DNA from: Comamonadaceae bacterium OS-4
GTDB taxonomy: Bacteria > Pseudomonadota > Gammaproteobacteria > Burkholderiales > Burkholderiaceae_C
Length of the DNA stretch: 64,000 bases
Assembly: GCA_027924025.1 (NCBI GenBank)
Contig: AP026970.1
Span: 2,316,501-2,380,500 of the forward strand
Direction: 5' to 3'
Below are positions 39,218-46,289 of the stretch, one piece after another; position 1 is the stretch's first letter; every line of letters starts with the position of its first letter. The notes under the pieces were generated by a model, which did no database searches, was not told the DNA's origin, and saw only the letters and a program-made list of their open reading frames with translations. The translations under genes were made by a program, and so were the position numbers.

Positions 39218-39239
39218 CAACGTGACATCTGGATGACAC
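39218..39239 (-). promoter_or_regulatory. Pho box upstream of the EAL/GGDEF gene
   Basis: Minus-strand units TGTCAT (39238-39233) and TGTCAC (39227-39222) are exactly 11 bases apart, with spacer CCAGA and GTTG after. Lies 43-64 bases before the start at 39175, the same distance as at pstS. The spacer lacks the usual A/T richness. Confidence 0.6.
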
Positions 39240-39253
39240 AATTCTGAAAGAAT

Positions 39254-39284
39254 TTAAACGGTATAAACTATATATACCGTTTAA
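39254..39284. promoter_or_regulatory. Perfect palindrome, probable operator of the RHH/H1-like gene
   Basis: Arms TTAAACGGTATA (39254-39265) and TATACCGTTTAA (39273-39284) around a 7-base A/T loop, ending 17 bases before the start codon at 39302 and just upstream of its AAGGAG. The position would block transcription of that gene if bound. The adjacent product has a ribbon-helix-helix-like domain, so autoregulation is plausible. Confidence 0.65.
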
Positions 39285-39301
39285 CTTAAGGAGTGACCTT
39301 C

Positions 39302-39937
39302 ATGTCCAATACCGCGACCCCTACCCACACCCCTGAAACCACCTTGGCAGCTGCCGCCCCTGCAGCCGCGCCTGCTGCCACAACGCCTGCGCCCAGCGCA
39401 GCCACCGCTGCCAAAACCACGGCCAGCAAGCCTGCAGCCAAAGCTGCACCACAAGCCAAGAGCAAGGTAGCCGCCAAGCCTGTCAAGAAGGCGGAGGCAA
39501 AGCCCACTGCAAAGCCAGCCGCCAAGCCTGCAGCCAAAGTCGTGGTGAAGGCTGCAGCCAAGCCCGCAGAAAAAGCCAAAAGCGCAGTCACCAAGCCTGC
39601 AGTAAAAGCCGCGGCGAAACCAGCCGCCAAGCCCGCAGCCAAGACCATTGCCAAGCCCGCTGCAAAAACAGTGGCCAAACCGGTCGCAGCCAAGGTCGAA
39701 AAAGCGAAGAAGCCAAAAATGGTGCGCGACAGCTTCACCATCCCCAAAAATGAATACGACGTGCTCGCCGCCTTGAAGTTGCGGGCCGCCAAAATGGGTT
39801 TGCCTGTGAAAAAGACCGAATTGGTCCGCGCCGGCATGAAGGCGATTGCGGCATTCACCGATGCCGCGCTCAAGGCCGCTCTGGCTGCGGTGCCGAGCCT
39901 GAAAACAGGCCGCCCTGCAAAAGGCAAAAAGGCCTGA
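39302..39937 (+). CDS. Histone H1-like tail with RHH-like C-terminal domain
   Basis: A 211-residue protein in two parts. Residues about 1-145 are Ala/Lys/Pro-rich with many AAKPAAKPA-type repeats, like eukaryotic H1 tails and bacterial AlgP/HctB-like proteins. The last 65 residues (SFTIPKNEYDVLAALKLRAA, then LPVKKTELVRAGMKAI) read as strand-helix-turn-helix of ribbon-helix-helix DNA-binding proteins. Start ATG 39302 has AAGGAG at 39288-39293. I recall similar proteins annotated as hypothetical in Burkholderiales. A DNA-compacting or regulatory role is inferred from composition; it could also be a polyhydroxyalkanoate granule protein of the PhaF kind, since those share AAKP tails. The Lys-rich part makes codon use repetitive. 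Confidence 0.75.
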   Translation: MSNTATPTHTPETTLAAAAPAAAPAATTPAPSAATAAKTTASKPAAKAAPQAKSKVAAKPVKKAEAKPTAKPAAKPAAKVVVKAAAKPAEKAKSAVTKPAVKAAAKPAAKPAAKTIAKPAAKTVAKPVAAKVEKAKKPKMVRDSFTIPKNEYDVLAALKLRAAKMGLPVKKTELVRAGMKAIAAFTDAALKAALAAVPSLKTGRPAKGKKA

Positions 39938-39943
39938 TGTGGC

Positions 39944-39963
39944 GCCTCCTCGCGGAGGCTTTA
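39944..39963 (+). terminator. Hairpin terminator between the H1-like gene and sixA
   Basis: GCCTCC (39944-39949) pairs with GGAGGC (39954-39959) around a TCGC loop, followed by TTT. Lies between two convergent stop codons. Confidence 0.55.
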
Positions 39964-40422
39964 CAACACCTCGGGCGACTGAACCGTGACCACCACGGTT
40001 TGCCCGATGCCGTCGCGCTCGCGGTAGCGTAGCCACCAGAGTGCGCCCTTCTTCACGGCGCACTCGCTCTCGCTCAAGCCCAGCAGCTTGGAAATGGTTT
40101 GCCCCAAGGTCGGTTGGTGGCCAATGACGACCATGCAGCCTTTGGCATTTGGCCACTGCACCAGCCCCAGCAAATCATCCACCCCGCTCAAAGGGGCCAA
40201 GGCCGCATGGGTTTTGAATTTCCGTTGCAGGGCCTTGGCGGTTTGCTCGGTGCGCAATGCCGGACTCGCCCAAATCTTGGCCCCTTCGGGCAATTGCCGG
40301 TCCAGCCAAGCAGCCATGCGAGCGGCCTGCTTCTCCCCTTTGCTGGTGAGTGAGCGCAACATGTCGTCACCCACCATCTCCACATCAATGGCCTCTGCGT
40401 GCCGCCACAAAATCAAGTCCAT
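39961..40422 (-). CDS. sixA: Histidine phosphatase SixA family protein
   Basis: 153 residues with the catalytic RHAEA motif at the N-terminus (LILWRHAEA), a second catalytic Arg in SPALRTEQTA and the His of VVIGHQPTLG. SixA removes phosphate from phosphohistidine, for example on HPt domains or PTSNtr proteins. It follows ppk by 14 bases on the same strand, a linkage seen in many bacteria. Confidence 0.9.
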   Translation of the reverse strand: MDLILWRHAEAIDVEMVGDDMLRSLTSKGEKQAARMAAWLDRQLPEGAKIWASPALRTEQTAKALQRKFKTHAALAPLSGVDDLLGLVQWPNAKGCMVVIGHQPTLGQTISKLLGLSESECAVKKGALWWLRYRERDGIGQTVVVTVQSPEVL

Positions 40423-40436
40423 GGCTTGGTTCTCCC

Positions 40437-42521
40437 CTAGCGTTTTTCAAAGCGGCCGTAGCGCTCCATCAAGGCCCGTTGGGCCCCATGGGCTAGCTGA
40501 TGCTCTTTGGGGGCGACATGCGCATAGGCGCCGTCTGCGCCCATGTCCCAGGCATCGATACCGTCGTGCAGATAGGCCACCAGGCACTCGTCCACCAGGC
40601 GCTGGCGCAGGCCGGCATCGGTGACCGGCCACGCCAGCTCCACGCGCCGGACCATGTTGCGGTTCATCCAGTCTGCGCTGGAGAGGTACAGCTCGTCGGC
40701 CTCTTCCAGGCGGAAGTAAAACACCCGCGAATGCTCAAGCAATCGCCCGATCACCGAGCGCACCCGGATGTTGTCGGTATACCCCGGCACTTGCGCAGGC
40801 AGCACGCAGGCTCCGCGCACGATCAAATCGATCTTGACGCCCTGCTGCCCCGCAGCAATCAGGCTGCGGACCAAGGCCTCATCGGTCAAGGAGTTCATTT
40901 TGGCCACGATACGGGTGTCTTTGCCTGCCTCTGCGGCGCGACCCAGCGCATCGATTTTGGCAATCAAATTGCGATGCAAGTGGAACGGCGCCATCCACAA
41001 ATGGCGCATGCGCGGCAGTTTGCTCTGGCTGGCCAAATGCACAAAGACCTGGTCCATTTCGGCCGTGATGCCGGCATCGGCCGTCAGGTGGCTAATGTCG
41101 GTGTAGAGCTCGGCTGTGCGCGGGTTGTAGTTGCCGGTGGACAGGTGCCCATAACGCTTGAGCGACTTGCCCTCGCGTCGGGTGATCAGCATCATCTTGG
41201 CGTGGGTCTTGAGGCCCACCACCCCGTACACCACTTGCGCGCCGATGGACTCCAGCATCTCCGCCCAGTTGATGTTGGCCTCTTCATCAAAGCGGGCCTT
41301 GAGCTCCACCACCACGGTGACTTCTTTACCCCTGCGCACCGCCTCGCGCAGCAACTCCATCAGCTCGGAATCGGCACCGGTGCGATAGATCGTCTGTTTG
41401 ATAGCCAGCACCTTGGGATCGTGCACCGCCTGGCGCAAGAAGGCCAACACGCCGTCAAAACTCTCATAGGGCTGGTGGATCAGGATGTCGCGCTCTTGCA
41501 GCTGCTCAAACACCGAGCGGCCGGGGTGCATCTGCACCGGAAAGTTAGGCACGTACGGCACAAAGCACAGGTCCGGCCGGTTCACCAGGTCAATCAGCTG
41601 CGTCAAGCGCACGAGATTGACGGGGCCATGCACCCGGTACAACGACCGCACCGGCAGCCCGAACTGCTTGAGCAAAAATTCTGACAAATACTCCGAGCAC
41701 CCGGCAGACACTTCGAGGCGGACCGCCTGCCCGTAATGCCGGTGCTCCAGCCCCTGGCGCAAGGCCATGCGGAGGTTTTGAACGTCGTCTTCATCGACCG
41801 CCAGATCCGAGTGGCGTGTGACCCGGAACTGCGAAAACTGCCACACCTCACGGCCACTGAACAGCTCAGCCAAATGCGCGCGGATCACGCTGGACAAGGA
41901 CACAAACAAGGCCTTGCCGCCGGCCAGTTTGTCCGGCAGGCGTATCAGCCTCGGCAACACCCGGGGCACCTTCACAATGGCGATGTCGTTCTCGCGGCCG
42001 AAGGCATCTTTGCCCTTGAGTCGCACAATAAAGTTGAGCGATTTGTTGGCCACCTGCGGGAACGGGTGAGACGGGTCCAGCCCCACCGGAATCAACAAGG
42101 GGCGCACTTCTTTCTCAAAGTACTGCTGCACCCATGCCCGCTGGGCGGAGTTGCGCTCGCCGTGCGACAAGATGTGGATGCCTAAGGCTTCAAACGCCGG
42201 CATCAGTTGCTCGTTGTACAGGGTGTACTGGCGCTCCACCAGCTGGTGCAGGGCCAAGGCCAAGCGCTCGAAGCTGGCCACCGAGTACTGGCCCTTGCTG
42301 TCTTTGGCCTGCGCAGCGCTCAAATGCGGTTCAGCCCGCACCTCAAAAAATTCGTCGAGGTTGCTGGACACAATGCACAGAAAACGCAGGCGCTCCAAGA
42401 GCGGTACGTCCTCGCGCACCGCCCAGTCCAACACCCGTTCATTGAATGCCAGCAGGCTGAGATCCCGGTCCAGCAGGCGAGGGTCAGCCAGGGAGGCTCG
42501 ATCCTGAAAAGATGTCCACAT
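40437..42521 (-). CDS. ppk1: Polyphosphate kinase 1
   Basis: A 694-residue membrane-associated enzyme that makes polyphosphate from ATP. N-terminal domain DRDLSLLAFNERVLDWAVRE; phosphorylated-His region GLKTHAKMMLITRREG with the catalytic His in KTHAK; second His region in HLSTGNYNPRTAELYTD; C-terminal phospholipase-D-like domain AKMNSLTDEALVRSLIAAG and RSVIGRLLEHSRVFYF. A Pho box at 42564-42585, in the 3' end of the glycosyltransferase gene, lies 43-64 bases upstream of the start, so ppk1 can be driven on its own as well as from the lipid operon. Confidence 0.97.
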   Translation of the reverse strand: MWTSFQDRASLADPRLLDRDLSLLAFNERVLDWAVREDVPLLERLRFLCIVSSNLDEFFEVRAEPHLSAAQAKDSKGQYSVASFERLALALHQLVERQYTLYNEQLMPAFEALGIHILSHGERNSAQRAWVQQYFEKEVRPLLIPVGLDPSHPFPQVANKSLNFIVRLKGKDAFGRENDIAIVKVPRVLPRLIRLPDKLAGGKALFVSLSSVIRAHLAELFSGREVWQFSQFRVTRHSDLAVDEDDVQNLRMALRQGLEHRHYGQAVRLEVSAGCSEYLSEFLLKQFGLPVRSLYRVHGPVNLVRLTQLIDLVNRPDLCFVPYVPNFPVQMHPGRSVFEQLQERDILIHQPYESFDGVLAFLRQAVHDPKVLAIKQTIYRTGADSELMELLREAVRRGKEVTVVVELKARFDEEANINWAEMLESIGAQVVYGVVGLKTHAKMMLITRREGKSLKRYGHLSTGNYNPRTAELYTDISHLTADAGITAEMDQVFVHLASQSKLPRMRHLWMAPFHLHRNLIAKIDALGRAAEAGKDTRIVAKMNSLTDEALVRSLIAAGQQGVKIDLIVRGACVLPAQVPGYTDNIRVRSVIGRLLEHSRVFYFRLEEADELYLSSADWMNRNMVRRVELAWPVTDAGLRQRLVDECLVAYLHDGIDAWDMGADGAYAHVAPKEHQLAHGAQRALMERYGRFEKR

Positions 42522-42547
42522 AAAGTCTCAATGATGACGTATCGATG

Positions 42548-43639
42548 TCAGATTCTTGACTGCGCAGATGACGCATTTATGACATTCTGCTCCACCGTAC
42601 GCACGGTCTTAAACGACGCGCCCGGGCGGGCCGGCACCAAGTGGCCTGCGAACATCAAACTGGCATAGGACCAGCTGAATTGCATGGCACGTTGGCGGGC
42701 CTCGTGGCGCGGCACACTGAGTGCACGGTACCACGCTTTGTGCAGGTCAGAATCGGTCACACCGCCCTCGGCCGGCACGCCAATCACCTCAGTCGGCCCC
42801 TCTACCGGATAGGCCGCCACCGGTGTCCCGCAGGCCATCGATTCGAGCATGACCAGGCCAAAGGTCTCGTGCTGGCTCGGCATCACAAAGACATCCGCAG
42901 ATGCATACACCTGCGCCAACTCGGCCCGGGGCAACACCCCAAGCCAACGGACCGTGGGGTAGCGCTCGCGCAAGTCTTTTTCTAGGGGTCCGACGCCGCA
43001 GACAACTTTGGTACCGGGGACATCCAGCTTCAAAAAAGCCTCGATGTTTTTCTCGTAAGACGCCCGCCCCACAAATAGCGAAACCGGGCGCGCCAAGGCA
43101 CCCCACGCGGCATACGGCTGCGACGTCTCGGCGTATTGAAACAAACGCGTGTCGACCCCGTGGGTCCAGCTGCGCAGGCGGCCAAAGCCCTTGCCGTGCA
43201 GGAGGCGCAGCATGCTCGAAGTCGGCACCATCACCCCGGACGACGGTTTGTGAAAGTGCCTGAACAGCGCGTAGCCGATCCACAGCGGAATATGCAAGGC
43301 CGCCTTCAATATCTCGGGGAAGCGTGTGTGATACGCGGTGGTGAACGCCAGTTGGTGTTTGCGGCAGTAACTGCGCGCAGCCCAGCCCAAGGGCCCCTCG
43401 GTCGCCAGATGGATCGCATCTGCGCCCGACGCATCCAGCGAGGCCGCCAGGGTTTTGCCCGGACGCACCGCAATGTCGATCCCCGCATAGCCGGGGCACG
43501 GGCGGGTGCGGAACAGGCCGGGGTGAATCACTTGCACGGTGTGGCCCAGTGCCTCTAGTTCGCGCACCAATTCAACAAGCGTCGTGACTACGCCATTGAC
43601 CTGCGGCAGCCACGCATCGGTCACCAGTACCAGCTTCAT
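42548..43639 (-). CDS. Glycosyltransferase family 4, Agt-like (glycolipid synthesis)
   Basis: A 363-residue GT-B glycosyltransferase. N-terminal domain MKLVLVTDAWLPQVNGVVTT with acceptor features (FTTAYHTRFPE); C-terminal donor domain with VSLFVGRASYEKNIEAFLKL and the E-x7-E site MPSQHETFGLVMLESMACGTP. This subtype resembles DAG glycosyltransferases (Agt) and the SqdX/MgtA group. It overlaps the metallophosphoesterase gene by 4 bases, which suggests that it uses the diacylglycerol made by that enzyme to form a glycolipid under phosphate shortage. The acceptor is inferred from neighbours; another glycoconjugate cannot be excluded. Confidence 0.82.
   Translation of the reverse strand: MKLVLVTDAWLPQVNGVVTTLVELVRELEALGHTVQVIHPGLFRTRPCPGYAGIDIAVRPGKTLAASLDASGADAIHLATEGPLGWAARSYCRKHQLAFTTAYHTRFPEILKAALHIPLWIGYALFRHFHKPSSGVMVPTSSMLRLLHGKGFGRLRSWTHGVDTRLFQYAETSQPYAAWGALARPVSLFVGRASYEKNIEAFLKLDVPGTKVVCGVGPLEKDLRERYPTVRWLGVLPRAELAQVYASADVFVMPSQHETFGLVMLESMACGTPVAAYPVEGPTEVIGVPAEGGVTDSDLHKAWYRALSVPRHEARQRAMQFSWSYASLMFAGHLVPARPGASFKTVRTVEQNVINASSAQSRI
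42564..42585 (-). promoter_or_regulatory. Pho box upstream of ppk1
   Basis: Minus-strand units TGTCAT (42584-42579) and CGTCAT (42573-42568), 11 bases apart with A-rich spacer AAATG. Located inside the last codons of the glycosyltransferase gene. A second, less regular set (TGACAT, CGTCAT) lies between it and the start. Confidence 0.75.
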
Positions 43640-44514
43640 GCGTGGGTTTCCTGCAAAGAGGCGGGCAGCAAAGCGGCCGCTGGCTGTGCAGGCTGGGTTC
43701 CCCAGTGCACCAGCTCCAGGTGGCCATCAAGGTGCTCGACCAGGGCGGTACGGCTCTCCACCCAATCGCCATCGTTGCAATACAAGGTGCCGTCGATGGT
43801 GCGCATTTCGGCGCGGTGGATATGGCCGCACACCACTCCGTCGTGGCCGCGGTTGCGGGCCTCTTGGGCGACCGCTTTCTCAAAGTCGGTCACGTAGTTC
43901 AGCGCCATCTTGACCTTATGTTTGAGGTAGGCCGAGAGTGACCAATACGGCAGCCCCAGCCGGGCTCGGAAGTTGTTCAAGTGGCGGTTCATCCGCAGGG
44001 TGAATTCGTAGGCGTAGTCGCCGGTGTAGGCCAGCCACTTGGCGCGCTGAATGACAGCGTCAAAGTAGTCGCCGTGGGTGACCCATAGCCTGCGGCCGTC
44101 GGCGGTGGTGTGCACCGTGTCGTCGTGCACCTCAATGCCGCCGAACTGCTGCCCGACGAATGCACGGGCAAACTCGTCATGGTTGCCGGGAATAAACACC
44201 ACCCGGCAGCCTTTGCGGGCGCGGCGCAGCAGTTTTTGCACCACGTCGTTATGGGATTGCGGCCAGAACCAGCGGCGGCGCAGCTGCCAGCCGTCGATGA
44301 TATCGCCCACCAGGTACAGGTGGTCGCTGGGGTGGTGCTTCAAAAAATCCAGCAACGGCTTGGCCTGGCAACCCGCGGTGCCGAGATGGATGTCGGACAC
44401 AAACACCGCGCGGTAACGGCGGTGGCCCACATCGTCATCGGTGTCAGGGCCTTCGGCGCCTGTCACCAATCCGTGGATGTTGGCTCCCATGGCGTCGAAG
44501 GTGCTACGCATCAT
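43636..44514 (-). CDS. Metallophosphoesterase, PlcP/LpxH2-like
   Basis: A 292-residue calcineurin-fold enzyme with the full metal set: FVSDIHLG, LVGDIIDGW, IPGNHDEF, VTHGDYFD, CGHIHRAEMR. Often annotated as UDP-2,3-diacylglucosamine diphosphatase, but the longer helical segment after THGDYFD (AYTGDYAYEFTLRMNRHLNN) and the neighbours match PlcP, a phospholipase C that frees diacylglycerol from phospholipids in phosphate-starved Sinorhizobium and marine bacteria. Both ends overlap neighbouring genes by 4 bases. A housekeeping LpxH should be encoded elsewhere; if none exists, the LpxH reading would regain weight. Confidence 0.85.
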   Translation of the reverse strand: MMRSTFDAMGANIHGLVTGAEGPDTDDDVGHRRYRAVFVSDIHLGTAGCQAKPLLDFLKHHPSDHLYLVGDIIDGWQLRRRWFWPQSHNDVVQKLLRRARKGCRVVFIPGNHDEFARAFVGQQFGGIEVHDDTVHTTADGRRLWVTHGDYFDAVIQRAKWLAYTGDYAYEFTLRMNRHLNNFRARLGLPYWSLSAYLKHKVKMALNYVTDFEKAVAQEARNRGHDGVVCGHIHRAEMRTIDGTLYCNDGDWVESRTALVEHLDGHLELVHWGTQPAQPAAALLPASLQETHA

Positions 44515-45371
44515 GCCCCCAGAAAGTGCTTGCGGTAACGGGCCGGCAGGTCGGCAATGCGCATCAGCATCGGCAGATCAGCGGTGTTGAAATCCGGGTC
44601 CCAGGCGGGAGCGCCCAGCACCTTGGCGCCCAAGCGGAGGTAGCCTTTGATCAGTGCGGGTGGCTCCACATCGAGGGTGCTGTCGAGTTGCTCGATCGGA
44701 AGTGGCAGGCGTGGGCGCACATGGAAGTCAATCGGTGCCAGGTGCGTGGCCTGCACTTGGCGCCAGATGCTGGCCGCCACATCGCCACTGACCACACCGT
44801 TGTGTAGCATCGGGATGCTGGCGCAGCCGATCATGGTGTCGAGCTGGTTGCGCACCATGAACTCAGCCAATGCGCCCCACAGCGCCATGATCACGCCGCC
44901 ATGGCGGTGATCCGGGTGCACACAGCTGCGCCCCAGCTCGACCATGCGCTCCCGCAATGAGCGCAGGCGGGTCAAATCGAACTCGGTATCGCTATAAAAG
45001 CTGCCCACGCGCTTGGCCTGGGTCGGCGTCAGCACGCGGTAGGTGCCAATCACTTGGCCGGTGGCCTGGTCGCGCACCAGCAAGTGCTCGCAATAGTTGT
45101 CAAACAAATCGACATCGTGGCCGGGCAATGGGGTGTTCAAGCGGGCGCCCATTTCACCGGCAAACACATCAAACCGCAGGCGTTGGGCCGCGCGCACTTC
45201 ATCCTGGTGGCGCGCCCACTGCACTTCAATGCCGGAGGCCGAGCGCTCTTGCGGCGCAGCGCTGCGGATGACCAGCGGGGCGACAGGCGACATCACTGCC
45301 GCGATGGCAGGGGCCTGAATGGTGGGGGAAGCGAGGGTGGGTGTCGTCTGGGCGGCAGCGAGGTGTGTCAT
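44511..45371 (-). CDS. GNAT-type N-acyltransferase, OlsB-like
   Basis: 286 residues (start 45371, with AGGGGAG at 45376-45382; an ATG 30 bases further up lacks this). After a Pro/Ala-rich N-terminus of about 55 residues comes the acyl-ACP-dependent acyltransferase domain: RAAQRLRFDVFAGEMGARLN, YCEHLLVRDQATGQVIGTYR, VELGRSCVHPDHRHGGVIMA, with the paired basic residues and conserved ELGR. OlsB adds a 3-hydroxyacyl chain to ornithine, the first step in phosphate-free ornithine lipids. The usual second enzyme OlsA is not in the window. First gene of the operon, preceded by a repeat array resembling a Pho box. Confidence 0.85.
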   Translation of the reverse strand: MTHLAAAQTTPTLASPTIQAPAIAAVMSPVAPLVIRSAAPQERSASGIEVQWARHQDEVRAAQRLRFDVFAGEMGARLNTPLPGHDVDLFDNYCEHLLVRDQATGQVIGTYRVLTPTQAKRVGSFYSDTEFDLTRLRSLRERMVELGRSCVHPDHRHGGVIMALWGALAEFMVRNQLDTMIGCASIPMLHNGVVSGDVAASIWRQVQATHLAPIDFHVRPRLPLPIEQLDSTLDVEPPALIKGYLRLGAKVLGAPAWDPDFNTADLPMLMRIADLPARYRKHFLGA

Positions 45372-45426
45372 TGTTCTCCCCTTCTGTGAGTGCGGTTTCA
45401 ATGAGCCTGAAGTGTGGAAAACCGCC

Positions 45427-45465
45427 GTGACCCGACCGTGGCAGTTGCATGAAGTTTTCGTGACA
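45427..45465 (-). promoter_or_regulatory. Pho-box-like array upstream of the olsB-plcP-agt operon
   Basis: Four minus-strand units, each starting 11 bases after the previous: TGTCAC (45465-45460), CTTCAT (45454-45449), TGCCAC (45443-45438), GGTCAC (45432-45427). The first two have an A-rich spacer. Ends 55 bases before the chosen start. Confidence 0.65.
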
Positions 45466-45491
45466 TGCCACCCGTCACGGCTTTTAGTTCA

Positions 45492-45515
45492 ATATTTCAA
45501 GTAATATTGAAATAT
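45492..45515. promoter_or_regulatory. Palindromic operator overlapping the arsR start
   Basis: Arms ATATTTCAA (45492-45500) and TTGAAATAT (45507-45515) are perfect inverted repeats with a 6-base gap. The right arm ends in the arsR start codon (ATG 45514-45516). Typical of ArsR/SmtB autoregulation; would also shade the divergent lipid-operon promoter. Confidence 0.75.
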
Positions 45516-45867
45516 GAACCAAGCCACCGAAACTACTGCCGACGAAGCCCTGACCCTGAAGGCCTTGACCGCCCTCGCCCAAGCCCAGCGCTTGCGCATA
45601 TTCAAGGCACTGGTGGTTGCCGGGCAAGACGGCTTGACCCCCGGCGTGCTGGCCGAGCAACTCGGCTCCACACCCAGCGGCTTGTCGTTTCACCTCAAAG
45701 AACTGGCCCACTCCGGCCTGATTGACAGCGAACAACGCGGCCGCAACCTGATCTACCGCGCCAACTTCGCACGGATGAACGGGGTGCTGGCCTACCTGAC
45801 CGAGCACTGCTGCCAAGGCGCTAGCTGCGAAGTGAGCACCACAGCCGGTGCTTGCACCACCTGCTAG
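45514..45867 (+). CDS. arsR: Arsenic-responsive repressor ArsR
   Basis: A 117-residue winged-helix repressor of the ArsR/SmtB family: LTALAQAQRLRIFKALV, recognition helix STPSGLSFHLKELAHSGLI, beta-wing RGRNLIYRANFARM. No Cys in helix 3; instead a C-terminal cluster CCQGASCE plus CTTC, the arrangement used by Acidithiobacillus and Corynebacterium type ArsR to bind As(III). It leads the ars operon and should bind the palindrome overlapping its own start. Confidence 0.95.
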   Translation: MNQATETTADEALTLKALTALAQAQRLRIFKALVVAGQDGLTPGVLAEQLGSTPSGLSFHLKELAHSGLIDSEQRGRNLIYRANFARMNGVLAYLTEHCCQGASCEVSTTAGACTTC

Positions 45868-45876
45868 CGGTATCGG

Positions 45877-45940
45877 AGCTAAATCAGCCTCTAGCGCTCA
45901 TAGATATTGCGCAAACAGCTATTAAATTCATAGCAAAAAC
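45877..45940 (-). repeat. Interspersed hairpin repeat, intergenic copy in the ars operon
   Basis: Minus strand: TTTTTGCTATGAATTTAATA, then GCTGTTTGCGCAATAT and GAGCGCTAGAGGCTGATTT. One of the most complete copies. Lies between arsR and the shortened arsenate reductase. Confidence 0.8.
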
Positions 45941-45974
45941 TTCACATCACTTTCCACTCACCAAGGAACCCACC

Positions 45975-46289
45975 ATGTCTGCCAAACCTATCAATGTGCT
46001 TTTTCTGTGCACCCACAACTCGGCCCGCAGCATCTTGACTGGCAGCAACCCGCGCGAAAACCAGCGACCCAACCCCATCGGCCTGCAAACCCTGCTCAAA
46101 CCCGCCACCGCCCACTGGGGCTATGCCGATCCGTCAGCGGATGATGGCAGCGACGAACAGAAGGCCGAAGCCTTCAAACACACCCTGCACGACATCCGCC
46201 GCCGATTGGACCTGCTGGTCAACCTGCCAGCCGACAAGCTGGAAGCCATGACCCTCCAGCAAACCGCGAAAGACCTGGCGACAGCATGA
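45975..46289 (+). CDS. Shrunken arsenate reductase (LMW-phosphatase type), probably inactive
   Basis: An open frame of 104 residues that aligns with thioredoxin-type arsenate reductases (usually 140-170 residues) only in pieces. The P-loop CTHNSARS (CX5R) is kept, then about 20 residues are missing before TGSNPRENQRPNPIGLQTLL, and about 50 more before TAHWGYADPSADDGSDEQK. The second gap removes the region holding the resolving cysteines (CDNA...C in relatives). The reading frame and an ATGA overlap with the aquaporin gene are intact, so it is translated but unlikely to reduce arsenate; the glutaredoxin-type ArsC downstream can replace it. It may remain to couple translation of the aquaporin. 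Confidence 0.7.
   Translation: MSAKPINVLFLCTHNSARSILTGSNPRENQRPNPIGLQTLLKPATAHWGYADPSADDGSDEQKAEAFKHTLHDIRRRLDLLVNLPADKLEAMTLQQTAKDLATA

Noticed and set aside
39395..39730. Tandem DNA repeat (AAGCCTGCAGCC-like units) in the H1-like gene, as a non-coding satellite
   Set aside because: The frame is open, with a good ribosome binding site and a non-repetitive C-terminal domain; the repeats are explained by the AAKP protein tail.
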